A program made the position numbers and the translations under genes. Below are positions 1-6,478 of a stretch of 8,133 bases of DNA, in pieces. Position 1 is the first letter of the stretch; the number at the start of each line of letters is the position of its first letter. The stretch spans positions 1-8,133 of the forward strand of contig CAIXUF010001465.1 in the NCBI GenBank assembly GCA_903922535.1, read 5' to 3'. The notes under the pieces were generated by a model. The model saw only the letters and a program-made list of their open reading frames with translations. It was not told the DNA's origin and searched no databases. The stretch is from Candidatus Hydrogenedentota bacterium (lineage in GTDB: Bacteria; Hydrogenedentota; Hydrogenedentia; Hydrogenedentiales; CAITNO01).

Positions 1-11
1 AGGGTCCATGA

Positions 12-272
12 TCCAAATATTGTCCCGGCCAACCCAACTGCCTTTTTCAGGATGAATGGTGGAATACGCTGCACGCTACTGCTCAGCAATATGCAACAGC
101 AAACAAGACGTGGTGGCAGCCCTGTCACTTTGCCCTGTTGCAGCAGGAGGGTGAGTTTTTCTGCGGCTTCGGAATTCTGGGGGGAGGTCTTGGCGTTACT
201 AATTCTGGTAATGTCTACCGATGTTATGTAGATTCCGGGCATGAACAACAGGTATTTCGCAATGAGGCTTAA
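12..272 (+). pseudogene. Possible 3' remnant of an unrecognised gene, no start codon
   Basis: After a TGA at 9-11 this frame stays open for 86 codons and ends at TAA 270-272. The translation has a protein-like composition: a Trp-Trp pair occurs twice (DEWW, KTWW), several Cys are spread through it, and a glycine-rich stretch (GFGILGGGLGV) precedes NSGNVYRCYVDSG. There is no ATG, GTG or early TTG in frame, so an intact gene would need a frameshift near the window edge. Frame 1 is also open from base 1 to 228 but reads less like a protein. Its last 32 bases overlap the next ORF. I do not recognise the family. It could be a decayed C-terminal domain or simply a chance open frame in lower-GC DNA. 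Confidence 0.2.
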
Positions 273-663
273 GAACGGCAGGATGATTGAAGCGGATGAT
301 CTGGACAGGGGCGGAGATGTCCACCAAGGGAAAATTCAGACGTGTTCGCCGCTTAACCTGTTCTTTAGTATGGACTTGACCGGTGAAGGATGGCGGTGCA
401 GCGACGATTTGGACGCGATCGTTCCCCCCGTCGAATTTGCACAAGAATGCGGTGTTCTATGTGCTTTTCCCCTACTCCCCCCCCAAAGAATCCCGCGTCC
501 AGTACGGATGTCAATTGCTGAATTGGCTAGTACTATTCATTTGTGCTCGAAGCGGGAACCTATTCTTCCCATGACTGCAAATGACATAGCGGAATTAATT
601 AGAACTGATATAAAAGAAGCAGCACCAAGGGCTTATCCAACGGACAGGGGAAAATGCGCATGA
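241..663 (+). CDS. Hypothetical protein, 140 aa, overlapping the sucC start
   Basis: This open frame of 140 codons begins MNNRYFAMRLKNG and ends PTDRGKCA. I do not recognise the family. The sequence is a mixed, soluble-looking protein with no clear signal peptide or membrane segment, an acidic patch (EADDLD) near residue 20 and a Pro-rich centre (FPLLPPQRIPRP). No good Shine-Dalgarno sequence precedes the ATG. Its TGA (661-663) overlaps the preferred sucC ATG (660-662) as ATGA, the same junction type used further down the operon, which argues mildly that it is translated. Against it are the lower GC content compared with the operon and two poly-C tracts (six C at 424-429, eight C at 477-484) where a sequencing or replication frameshift could change the reading. 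After the C8 tract a +2 frame is also open to 574. Confidence 0.4.
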   Translation: MNNRYFAMRLKNGRMIEADDLDRGGDVHQGKIQTCSPLNLFFSMDLTGEGWRCSDDLDAIVPPVEFAQECGVLCAFPLLPPQRIPRPVRMSIAELASTIHLCSKREPILPMTANDIAELIRTDIKEAAPRAYPTDRGKCA

Positions 664-1805
664 AAATCCATGAATACCAAGCCAAGCAGCTTTTTGCCGA
701 GTATGGCATTCCAGTCCCGGAGGGGGAGGTGGCGACCAGCCCCGGAGAAGTGGCGGAGATAGCGCGGCGCATTGGACGGCCAGTGATGATTAAGGCGCAG
801 GTGCATGTGGGCGGACGGGGCAAGGCCGGGGGCGTGAAGTATGCCGCGGATACCGTTGCGGCCGAAGCGGTTGCGGCAAAGATTCTGGGCATGAACATCA
901 AAGGTCTGACTGTGACCAAAGTCCTTGTCACGGCGGCTGAGGAGATTGTGGCGGAGGCCTATGCGGCTATTGTGCTGGACCGGGCCACGAAGCGGCCGGT
1001 GATCATGGTTTCCCCGGAGGGCGGCGTGGACATTGAGGAGGTCGCGGCGAAGACACCGGAGAAGATTCACCGGCTGGCGATCGACCCGGCGGTTGGCCTG
1101 CGTCCGTATCAGGCGCGCAATCTGGCCCAAAAGCTTTACCAGGTGCCCGCCCTTGTCCGTCAGGCGGCGGACATTCTAACGAAGCTGAGTGATGTGTTTT
1201 GGGATTTGGATGCCTCGCTGGCGGAGATCAACCCGCTTATCACCAATTCTCGGGGTGAGATTGTCGCGCTTGACGCGAAGATTACGGTGGATGACAACGG
1301 GCTTTACCGTCAGCGGCGCATCGCGGGCATGCGGGATCTGGAAGCGGAGGAGACCTCGGAAGTGGCGGCACGCGAAGCGGACCTTTCGTACGTCAAGCTG
1401 GACGGGACCATCGGCTGCATCGTGAACGGGGCCGGACTTGCCATGGCCACGATGGACCTGGTCAAGCGCTACGGCGGCGAGCCGGCAAACTTTCTGGACA
1501 TCGGCGGATCGTCGAACCCCCACAAGGTGGTTTCGGCGATGCGCATCATCCTTTCGGACCCGAAGGTGCGGGCGATACTGATCAACATCTTCGGCGGCAT
1601 CACCCGGTGTGACGATGTGGCCAACGGCCTCGTGGCGGCTTTTGAACAGCTTGGCCCGACGGTTCCCGTGGTCATCAGGCTGGTCGGCACGAACGAAAAG
1701 GAGGCCGCGGCCATTCTTGCGAACATGAACCTGCCCTGTGCGGCAACGCTCGACGAAGCAGTCAGAAAAGCCATAGAACTCGCCGGGGTGCCGGTAACGG
1801 CATAG
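660..1805 (+). CDS. sucC: Succinyl-CoA synthetase (succinate-CoA ligase) beta subunit
   Basis: This is the beta subunit of the cytoplasmic TCA enzyme that interconverts succinyl-CoA + NDP + Pi with succinate + NTP + CoA. The 381 residues match the usual SucC length (about 388). It starts with the family opening [12 protein letters not shown]. The ATP-grasp nucleotide-binding part includes [16 protein letters not shown] (45-60) and AEINPL (188-193). The C-terminal ligase domain contains [11 protein letters not shown] (256-266), [10 protein letters not shown] (309-318) and RLVGTNE (340-346). The ATG at 660 is preferred over the in-frame ATG at 654 because the AGGGG at 646-650 is 9 nt from it but only 3 nt from 654, and because the protein then begins exactly where the family does. 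The segment after FLDIGG reads SSNPHKV (284-290) where the E. coli protein has GATKERV. sucD follows after 26 nt. Whether ATP or GTP is used cannot be told from the sequence. Confidence 0.97.
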   Translation: MKIHEYQAKQLFAEYGIPVPEGEVATSPGEVAEIARRIGRPVMIKAQVHVGGRGKAGGVKYAADTVAAEAVAAKILGMNIKGLTVTKVLVTAAEEIVAEAYAAIVLDRATKRPVIMVSPEGGVDIEEVAAKTPEKIHRLAIDPAVGLRPYQARNLAQKLYQVPALVRQAADILTKLSDVFWDLDASLAEINPLITNSRGEIVALDAKITVDDNGLYRQRRIAGMRDLEAEETSEVAAREADLSYVKLDGTIGCIVNGAGLAMATMDLVKRYGGEPANFLDIGGSSNPHKVVSAMRIILSDPKVRAILINIFGGITRCDDVANGLVAAFEQLGPTVPVVIRLVGTNEKEAAAILANMNLPCAATLDEAVRKAIELAGVPVTA

Positions 1806-1831
1806 CGGCACTTCGTGAAAGGCGGTTGAAC

Positions 1832-2887
1832 ATGGCCATATTCATAGACAAGCGGACGAGAGTGATAGTGCAGGGGATAACGGGCCGCGAGGGCTCGTTC
1901 CATGCGCAGCAGATGAAGGCCTTCGGCACGGCGGTGGTGGGCGGTGTTACGCCCGGCAAAGGCGGCACCGAGGTGGCGGGCATCCCCGTTTTTGACAGCA
2001 TGGAGGATGCGGTGGCGGCGACGGGGGCCAACACGTCGGTGATCTACGTGCCGCCCGCGTTTGCGGCGGACGCAATCTATGAGGCGGCGGATGCCGGCAT
2101 CGCGCTCATCGTGTGCATCACCGAGGGGATTCCGGCCAATGACATGATGAAGGCCTACCAGCACGTGAAGGAGTCGGGCGCGCGCCTTATCGGCCCCAAC
2201 TGCCCCGGCCTGATCACGCCGGGCGCGTCGAAGGTGGGCATCATGCCGGGAGCCATCGTGACCCCGGGCAATGTGGGTGTGGTTTCGCGCTCGGGAACGC
2301 TCACGTACGAGGCGATCTGGGCGCTGACGTCCGCCGGACTGGGGCAGTCAACCTGCGTCGGGATCGGCGGCGACCCGGTGATTGGAACGAGCTTTGTGGA
2401 CTGCCTGGAGGCGTTCCAGCAGGACGATCAGACGGAGGCGGTGGTGCTCATCGGGGAAATTGGCGGGGCGGATGAAGAGGCGGCGGCGAAGTACATACGT
2501 GAGAAAATGACCAAGCCCGTTGTGGGCTTCATCGCGGGAACGGCGGCGCCCCCGGGAAAGCGGATGGGCCATGCGGGCGCCATCATCCTGGGAACCAGCG
2601 GCACGGCCGCGGACAAGATCGCGGCGCTGGGGGCGGCCGGAGTGCCGGTGGCGGGGTCCCCGACAGAATTGCCCGCGCTGGTGAAGCAGGCGTTGGCGCG
2701 CATAAACGGCTGGCCGGACAAGATATCCGACGGGACGCGGCGCAACGGCAACGGCAACGGCAACGGCTGCGCCAAAGCGCAGTCCACGGCGGATGCCTTT
2801 TCCAGCCATGCGATTGAAGAAAGCGTAGTTCCAGAAATGGTTGTGTGTCCAGGACTTTCACTCTACAAGAAGGATGTCACGGAATGA
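1832..2887 (+). CDS. sucD: Succinyl-CoA synthetase alpha subunit with long C-terminal tail
   Basis: This is the alpha subunit partner of SucC; it binds CoA and carries the phosphohistidine. The Rossmann CoA-binding domain opens with [14 protein letters not shown] (11-24), GPNCPG is at 121-126, the SRSGTLTYE motif at 152-160, GEIGG at 208-212, and the phosphorylated histidine is His247 in MGHAGAII. The ATG at 1832 is chosen over a TTG at 1826 because AAAGG (1818-1822) sits 9 nt upstream of it and [15 protein letters not shown] matches the family start. At 351 residues it is about 55-60 residues longer than typical SucD (about 290). The family core ends near residue 292, and the extra tail holds an NGNGNGNG run (305-312) and ends [15 protein letters not shown]. 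The stop overlaps the korD start as ATGA (2884-2887). The role of the tail is unknown. Confidence 0.97.
   Translation: MAIFIDKRTRVIVQGITGREGSFHAQQMKAFGTAVVGGVTPGKGGTEVAGIPVFDSMEDAVAATGANTSVIYVPPAFAADAIYEAADAGIALIVCITEGIPANDMMKAYQHVKESGARLIGPNCPGLITPGASKVGIMPGAIVTPGNVGVVSRSGTLTYEAIWALTSAGLGQSTCVGIGGDPVIGTSFVDCLEAFQQDDQTEAVVLIGEIGGADEEAAAKYIREKMTKPVVGFIAGTAAPPGKRMGHAGAIILGTSGTAADKIAALGAAGVPVAGSPTELPALVKQALARINGWPDKISDGTRRNGNGNGNGCAKAQSTADAFSSHAIEESVVPEMVVCPGLSLYKKDVTE
2744..2767 (+). repeat. Four tandem AACGGC hexamers inside sucD
   Basis: Four perfect in-frame copies of AACGGC encode Asn-Gly x4 (SucD residues 305-312). They lie in the non-core C-terminal tail. Gain or loss of a unit by slippage would keep the frame, so copy number may vary between strains. 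Confidence 0.9.
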
Positions 2888-3147
2888 ACAAGACGGCGGC
2901 TGTTGTTGAACCGAAGACAAGGCCCATCAGGAAAAGCAAAATCGACTATTCCCAGGGTCCGGCCCCGGTGAGTGTCAACGAGGCCTGGTGCAAGGCCTGC
3001 AACATTTGCATATCCCTTTGCCCGCAAGGCGTGCTTGCGGCGGACGGGGACGGCAAGCCGGTGGTGGCGCAGGAGGAGAACTGCATTCAATGCGGCGCCT
3101 GCTGGACGCACTGCCCCGACTTTGCGATCAAGTCGAATTACAGGTAA
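2884..3147 (+). CDS. korD: 2-oxoglutarate:ferredoxin oxidoreductase delta (ferredoxin-like) subunit
   Basis: This 87-residue protein carries two [4Fe-4S] clusters and passes electrons between the thiamine-pyrophosphate catalytic centre and external ferredoxin. The first cluster motif is Cys36-x2-Cys39-x2-Cys42-x3-Cys46-Pro and the second Cys67-x2-Cys70-x2-Cys73-x3-Cys77-Pro, the classical two-cluster ferredoxin arrangement. The first 30 residues are a lysine- and arginine-bearing N-terminal extension. The ATG at 2884 is favoured over an upstream GTG (2845) because AGAAGGA at 2868-2874 lies 9 nt before it and the ATGA overlap with the sucD stop indicates translational coupling. Family knowledge: in four-subunit 2-oxoacid oxidoreductases this is the delta subunit, and the clusters are oxygen-sensitive. 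The gene order korD-A-B-C supports the assignment. The 2-oxoglutarate specificity rests on the sucCD context. Confidence 0.93.
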   Translation: MNKTAAVVEPKTRPIRKSKIDYSQGPAPVSVNEAWCKACNICISLCPQGVLAADGDGKPVVAQEENCIQCGACWTHCPDFAIKSNYR

Positions 3148-3179
3148 GACAGCAGAGACTCTTGCAGAAGGAGCAGTTT

Positions 3180-4319
3180 ATGGCTCGCGGAGACCGACAA
3201 CTGGTCATGGGAAACATGGCCTGCATGCGCGGCGCGCTTTATGCGGGGATGCGTTTTTACGCAGGATACCCGATCACGCCTTCCACGGAAATCGCCGAGG
3301 GGTGCGCGCGGGAGCTTCCGAAACTGGGCGGGCACTTCATCCAAATGGAGGATGAGATAGCCTCCATCAGCGCCGTGGTCGGCGCGGCCATGGCCGGCTC
3401 GAAGGCCATGACAGCGACCTCGGGGCCGGGGTACTCGCTCATGCAGGAGAACATCGGCTACGCGTACATGGTGGAGGCCCCCTGCGTCATCGTGAACGTG
3501 CAGCGGGGCGGCCCCTCGACGGGGCTGCCCACCAAGGTGAGCCAGTCGGACACGATGCAGGTGCGGTGGGGCACGCACGGCGACTACACGGCCATTGCCG
3601 TGGCGCCGTCGACCGTGGCGGACACCTTCACCGAGACCGTGCGCGCGTTCAATCTCGCGGAGCGTTTTAGGACGCCCGTGACGGTTCTGATGGACGAGGT
3701 GGTCGGCCACATGCAGGAGATGGTCTCGTTTCCCGAGCCCGGCGAGTGCGAGGTCTTCAACCGAACCAAGCCGACCTGCACGCCTTCGGCCTACCTGGCC
3801 TATGGGCCGACGAGGAACTGTGTGAACCCGATGCCGTCCTATGGCGAGGGCTACCGGTGGTTTGCCACGGGCCTGACGCACGACGTCCACGGGTTTTCGA
3901 CGGACAAGCCGGACGAGGTTGTCAGCAAGCTGGACAAGCTGAGGAACAAGATCGCCGATTATGAGGACGAGATTTGCAGGGTGCGGACCGAGTACATGGA
4001 CGACGCCGAAATTGCCATCGTCTCGTACGGGTCCGTGTCGCGCACGGCGCTGCAGGTGGTGAAACTCGCCCGCGACGCCGGTGTGAAGGTGGGCTTCGTG
4101 CAGTTGCAGACGGTGTGGCCGTTCCCGCTGAAGAAGCTGAGCGAGCTTCTGGGAAAGTGCGCCCACATCATCGTTGCCGAACTGAACATGGGCCAGATAG
4201 TCGGGGAAGTGGAGCGGGTCGCCCCTGCGGGCGGTCAGGTTCATTCCCTGCTTCGCTACGACGGGGACATATTCACTCCAATGCAGTTTCTGGAGAAGAT
4301 AGAAGAGGTGCGCACATGA
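3180..4319 (+). CDS. korA: 2-oxoglutarate:ferredoxin oxidoreductase alpha subunit
   Basis: This is the alpha subunit of the CoA-acylating enzyme: 2-oxoglutarate + CoA + oxidised ferredoxin to succinyl-CoA + CO2 + reduced ferredoxin. It has 379 residues. The N-terminal pyrimidine-binding-type domain shows GYPITPSTEIAE (29-40), MEDEIAS (56-62), ATSGPG (79-84) and QRGGPSTGLPTK (108-119), all hallmarks of the KorA/VorA/PorA family; a transketolase C-terminal-like domain follows from roughly residue 275 (EIAIVSYGS). The start is set by a strong AGAAGGAG at 3166-3173, 6 nt before the ATG; a longer upstream extension of the same frame would overlap korD out of frame and is not family-like. It follows korD after 32 nt and overlaps korB by ATGA (4316-4319). 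A branched-chain 2-ketoacid (Vor-type) enzyme is the main alternative; adjacent sucCD favours 2-oxoglutarate. Confidence 0.94.
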   Translation: MARGDRQLVMGNMACMRGALYAGMRFYAGYPITPSTEIAEGCARELPKLGGHFIQMEDEIASISAVVGAAMAGSKAMTATSGPGYSLMQENIGYAYMVEAPCVIVNVQRGGPSTGLPTKVSQSDTMQVRWGTHGDYTAIAVAPSTVADTFTETVRAFNLAERFRTPVTVLMDEVVGHMQEMVSFPEPGECEVFNRTKPTCTPSAYLAYGPTRNCVNPMPSYGEGYRWFATGLTHDVHGFSTDKPDEVVSKLDKLRNKIADYEDEICRVRTEYMDDAEIAIVSYGSVSRTALQVVKLARDAGVKVGFVQLQTVWPFPLKKLSELLGKCAHIIVAELNMGQIVGEVERVAPAGGQVHSLLRYDGDIFTPMQFLEKIEEVRT

Positions 4320-5182
4320 CCACAGCGGCCAAAGAAGCCGGCGCGCGGCAGGAGTCGGACGTTGTACTGCGGTACCTGCGCCCGCATGTGAAATTTCCCA
4401 ACATGTGGTGTCCCGGTTGCGGAAACGGGGTGGTGGCCACCTCGCTGATACGCGCGATCGACAAACTGGGCATCCCGCGGGACAATGTTGTCCTGGTGTC
4501 CGGCATCGGCTGCAGCAGCCGGATGCCGGTGTATCTGGATTTTCAGGCGCTGCACACCACCCACGGACGGGCGCTCGCGTTTGCGACGGGGGTGAAGTTC
4601 TCCCGGCCGGATCTGAAGGTGATTGTCATCACGGGCGACGGCGATTCGCTGTCCATCGGCGGCAACCACCTGATTCACGCGTGCCGCCGCAACATTGACA
4701 TCACGACCATCCTCATCAACAACTACATTTACGGCATGACGGGCGGCCAGATATCGCCGACCACGCCGCCGGGCGCCCATGCCACGACGACGCCGTACGG
4801 CAGCACGGAGAAGCCCTTCGAGGCCTGCGACCTGGCGCGGGGCGCGGGGGCGTCGTTCATCGCGCGTACGACGGTGTACCACACGACGCAAATGGACCGG
4901 CTGATCATGGAGGCCATCCAGCACCGGGGCTTTTCGCTGGTGGAGGTGATTTCGAACTGCCACACCTATTACGGCCGGCTCAACCGCCTGGGTCAGGCGA
5001 CGCAACTGCTCCGGATGTTCCAGGAGAAGGCGTCGGTGCAGGACAAGAACGCCAACATGGTCGATGAGGAAACGAAGGACATGATTCCGACCGGAATCAT
5101 CCACCGTGACACGGAGAAGACGGAACTGTGCGACGAGTACCAAAAACTGATCGACTCCCTGGCAAAAGGAAAACAGGCATGA
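4316..5182 (+). CDS. korB: 2-oxoglutarate:ferredoxin oxidoreductase beta subunit (TPP-binding)
   Basis: This is the thiamine-pyrophosphate-binding beta subunit and catalytic partner of KorA, with 288 residues. It carries WCPGCGNG (31-38) and GIGCSSR (63-69), whose cysteines fit the conserved beta-subunit cluster ligands. The TPP/Mg2+ motif starts at GDGD (107-110), continues to GGNH (115-118) and ends in the NNYIYGMTGGQ segment (135-145). Cys222 in SNCHTYYGR is also in a conserved family position by my reading. The ATG at 4316 is set by the ATGA overlap with korA and by the family-like start shortly before LRPHVKFPNMWCPGCG. The 3' end overlaps korC by ATGA (5179-5182), so A, B and C are translationally coupled and likely made in equal amounts. 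Confidence 0.95.
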   Translation: MTTAAKEAGARQESDVVLRYLRPHVKFPNMWCPGCGNGVVATSLIRAIDKLGIPRDNVVLVSGIGCSSRMPVYLDFQALHTTHGRALAFATGVKFSRPDLKVIVITGDGDSLSIGGNHLIHACRRNIDITTILINNYIYGMTGGQISPTTPPGAHATTTPYGSTEKPFEACDLARGAGASFIARTTVYHTTQMDRLIMEAIQHRGFSLVEVISNCHTYYGRLNRLGQATQLLRMFQEKASVQDKNANMVDEETKDMIPTGIIHRDTEKTELCDEYQKLIDSLAKGKQA

Positions 5183-5775
5183 GCACCGTCTCGCTTCTTG
5201 ATGTGAAGATTCCCGAGGACCGCTTCGAGATACGCCTGTCCGGTTCGGGCGGGCAGGGGCTGGTGCTGGCGGCGATGCTGCTGGCCGAAGCCATCGGCTC
5301 CGACCCGGCCAAGAGCGTGATCCAGACCAAGTCCTACGGGCCGGAGGCGCGCGGCGGCGCGTCGAAGTCGGATGTGGTCGTGTCCACGGGAGAGATCTAC
5401 TATCCCAAGGCGCTCAAGCTGGACCTGCTGCTCGCAATGACGCAGGAGTCGCTGAACAAGTACTACCCCGACCTGAAGAAGGGCGGAACGCTGGTGATTG
5501 ACGACACGCTGGTAAGCAGGGTCCCCACGGAGGACTATTACGGGCTGTCCTTCACGCGCATCGCGAAGGAGCAGCTCAAGAATGTCATGGTGGCGAATGT
5601 GATCTCGCTGGGAGCCATTGCCGCCATCACAAATGTGGTTCCCCTGGATGCGCTGCTGACGGCGGTGCTGGCGCGGGCGCCGCGCGGCACGGAGGAAGTG
5701 AACCGCGTGGCCGTTGAGACCGGGTATCAGGAGGGGCTGGCGCTGAAGCTGAAGAAGTACCCGCCGGTGACTTGA
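5179..5775 (+). CDS. korC: 2-oxoglutarate:ferredoxin oxidoreductase gamma subunit
   Basis: This is the gamma subunit of the 2-oxoacid:ferredoxin oxidoreductase, with 198 residues, the usual length for a stand-alone gamma chain. The family signatures are LSGSGGQG (20-27) near the N-terminus and the SYGPEARGGASKSDVVVS segment (about 52-69), followed by LLLAMTQES. AAGGA at 5166-5170 lies 8 nt ahead of the ATG, and the ATG overlaps the korB stop. It is the last gene of the operon. No stem-loop followed by a T-run is visible between its stop and the convergent regulator gene; only heptamer repeats follow directly. Confidence 0.93.
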   Translation: MSTVSLLDVKIPEDRFEIRLSGSGGQGLVLAAMLLAEAIGSDPAKSVIQTKSYGPEARGGASKSDVVVSTGEIYYPKALKLDLLLAMTQESLNKYYPDLKKGGTLVIDDTLVSRVPTEDYYGLSFTRIAKEQLKNVMVANVISLGAIAAITNVVPLDALLTAVLARAPRGTEEVNRVAVETGYQEGLALKLKKYPPVT

Positions 5776-5796
5776 GGGTCTGGGGTCTGGGGTCTG
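5776..5796 (+). repeat. Three tandem GGGTCTG heptamers after korC
   Basis: Three perfect copies of GGGTCTG begin on the base directly after the korC TGA. They make three G-runs of 3-4 bases, and further G-runs follow in the adjacent array. They would lie in the 3' untranslated part of the kor transcript. Confidence 0.9.
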
Positions 5797-5801
5797 GTGA
5801 C

Positions 5802-5829
5802 GAAGGGCGAAGGGCGAAGGGCGAAGGAC
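5802..5829 (+). repeat. Four tandem GAAGGGC-type heptamers
   Basis: Three perfect GAAGGGC units and a fourth GAAGGAC unit run without gaps. The array starts 5 nt after the end of the GGGTCTG array, so two different 7-bp repeats stand side by side. The rest of the convergent gap (5830-5929) shows only a weak ACAC/GTGT dyad and no recognisable intrinsic terminator. Confidence 0.88.
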
Positions 5830-5929
5830 GAAAAAGCGGCAGACAGGAATGGGTGCCTCACACTGCATGTGTCAACTTGTGGTCAGGACGAGACAGGGGT
5901 GAAAACGCGATGGTTGGCGGGTGCGGGGA

Positions 5930-6382
5930 CTATTGTGAGCAGGGAGGGGTTGTCGGCGCGGGGGTGAGCAGTTCCTGTTCGCGGACGAGATCCTCGTAAG
6001 AGGTTCCGTCGTAGACTTCGAGCATCGCGTTTAGACCGCGCTTCCACATGGGCAAGAAGGCGCAACTGTCCTTCATGGGGCAGTTTTCCTTGAGTCCGTG
6101 TTCCAGACAATCCACGGGGGCAACGGTCATCTCCATGATGCGGAGCACCTGACCCACGGATATTTCTTTCGGCGACCGCGCAAGCCAGTATCCCCCTTCC
6201 CTGCCGCGTGCGGAGTCGAGAATGCCGCCACTCTTGAGCTGAATCAGGATGTTTTCGAGAAAGCGGGCGGGCAGTGTTTGGGCTTCGGCGATGGTGCCGA
6301 TGGTGACCGGGCCTTTGTCGTAGCGCTTGGCGAGTTCGAAAACGGCCCGGAGCGCATATACGGTCTTCTTGGATAGATGCAC
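5930..6382 (-). CDS. Rrf2-family transcriptional regulator, probably Fe-S cluster sensing
   Basis: This is a 150-residue DNA-binding regulator of the Rrf2 family (IscR, NsrR, RsrR relatives). The winged helix-turn-helix covers about 1-66, starting MHLSKKTVYALRAV and including the wing signature RGREGGYWLA (59-68). The cysteines Cys92, Cys101 and Cys107 lie in the region that ligates an Fe-S cluster in IscR, with spacing C-x8-C-x5-C. A further Cys148 is near the C-terminus. I prefer the GTG start at 6380-6382 over the ATG at 6386-6388: the AAGGAG is only 1 nt from the ATG but 7 nt from the GTG, and the GTG start matches the usual M-x-LS opening. It is convergent with the kor operon, which encodes Fe-S enzymes. 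Regulation of kor is a guess from position. Its exact signal (Fe-S status, NO, redox) cannot be decided. Confidence 0.93.
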   Translation of the reverse strand: MHLSKKTVYALRAVFELAKRYDKGPVTIGTIAEAQTLPARFLENILIQLKSGGILDSARGREGGYWLARSPKEISVGQVLRIMEMTVAPVDCLEHGLKENCPMKDSCAFLPMWKRGLNAMLEVYDGTSYEDLVREQELLTPAPTTPPCSQ

Positions 6383-6411
6383 GGTCATTCTCCTTAAAGT
6401 CTACCGATTTG

Positions 6412-6441
6412 ATAATAGTGCATGTATGGACATTTTGTCAA
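6412..6441 (-). promoter_or_regulatory. Sigma-70-type promoter of the Rrf2 gene
   Basis: On the minus strand a perfect -35 box TTGACA (plus-strand 6436-6441) is followed after an 18-bp spacer by TATTAT (plus-strand 6412-6417), five of six bases of the -10 consensus. The -10 box ends 24 bp before the ATG/GTG region and reads towards the regulator gene. This is the clearest promoter in the window. Confidence 0.75.
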
Positions 6442-6445
6442 TGCC

Positions 6446-6478
6446 CGGTCAAACAACACAAACGGGATGTTTTGACCG
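6446..6478. promoter_or_regulatory. Inverted repeat upstream of the Rrf2 promoter, possible operator
   Basis: CGGTCAAACA (6446-6455) is mirrored by TGTTTTGACCG (6468-6478), with one extra T in the right arm and a 12-bp centre. It begins 4 bp upstream of the -35 box. An Rrf2 or other regulator binding site is possible. No T-run follows, so it is not a good terminator. Confidence 0.45.

Noticed and set aside
609..614. TATAAA as a -10 box for sucC
   Set aside because: The nearest -35-like sequence (ATGACA, 581-586) is 22 bp away, too far for a normal sigma-70 promoter; left as unproven.
2988..3179. Longer N-terminal version of KorA beginning inside korD
   Set aside because: The extra 64 residues are an out-of-frame reading of korD (arginine- and glycine-rich), while the ATG at 3180 has a strong ribosome site and a family-like start.
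3138..4244. Long minus-strand ORF of 368 codons opposite korA
   Set aside because: It is rich in His and Arg, as expected for the antisense reading of GC-rich coding DNA, and korA is unambiguous on the other strand.
4256..5143. Long minus-strand ORF of 295 codons opposite korB
   Set aside because: Same shadow pattern (Arg, His, Val-rich), fully overlapping korB with its clear TPP motifs.
5855..5875. ACAC/GTGT dyad as a terminator between korC and rrf2
   Set aside because: The stem is only about 4-5 bp and no T-run follows on either strand.
5772..5999. Plus-strand ORF running through the heptamer repeats after korC
   Set aside because: It is made largely of the repeats and overlaps the 3' end of the Rrf2 gene on the opposite strand; no ribosome site or family signal.
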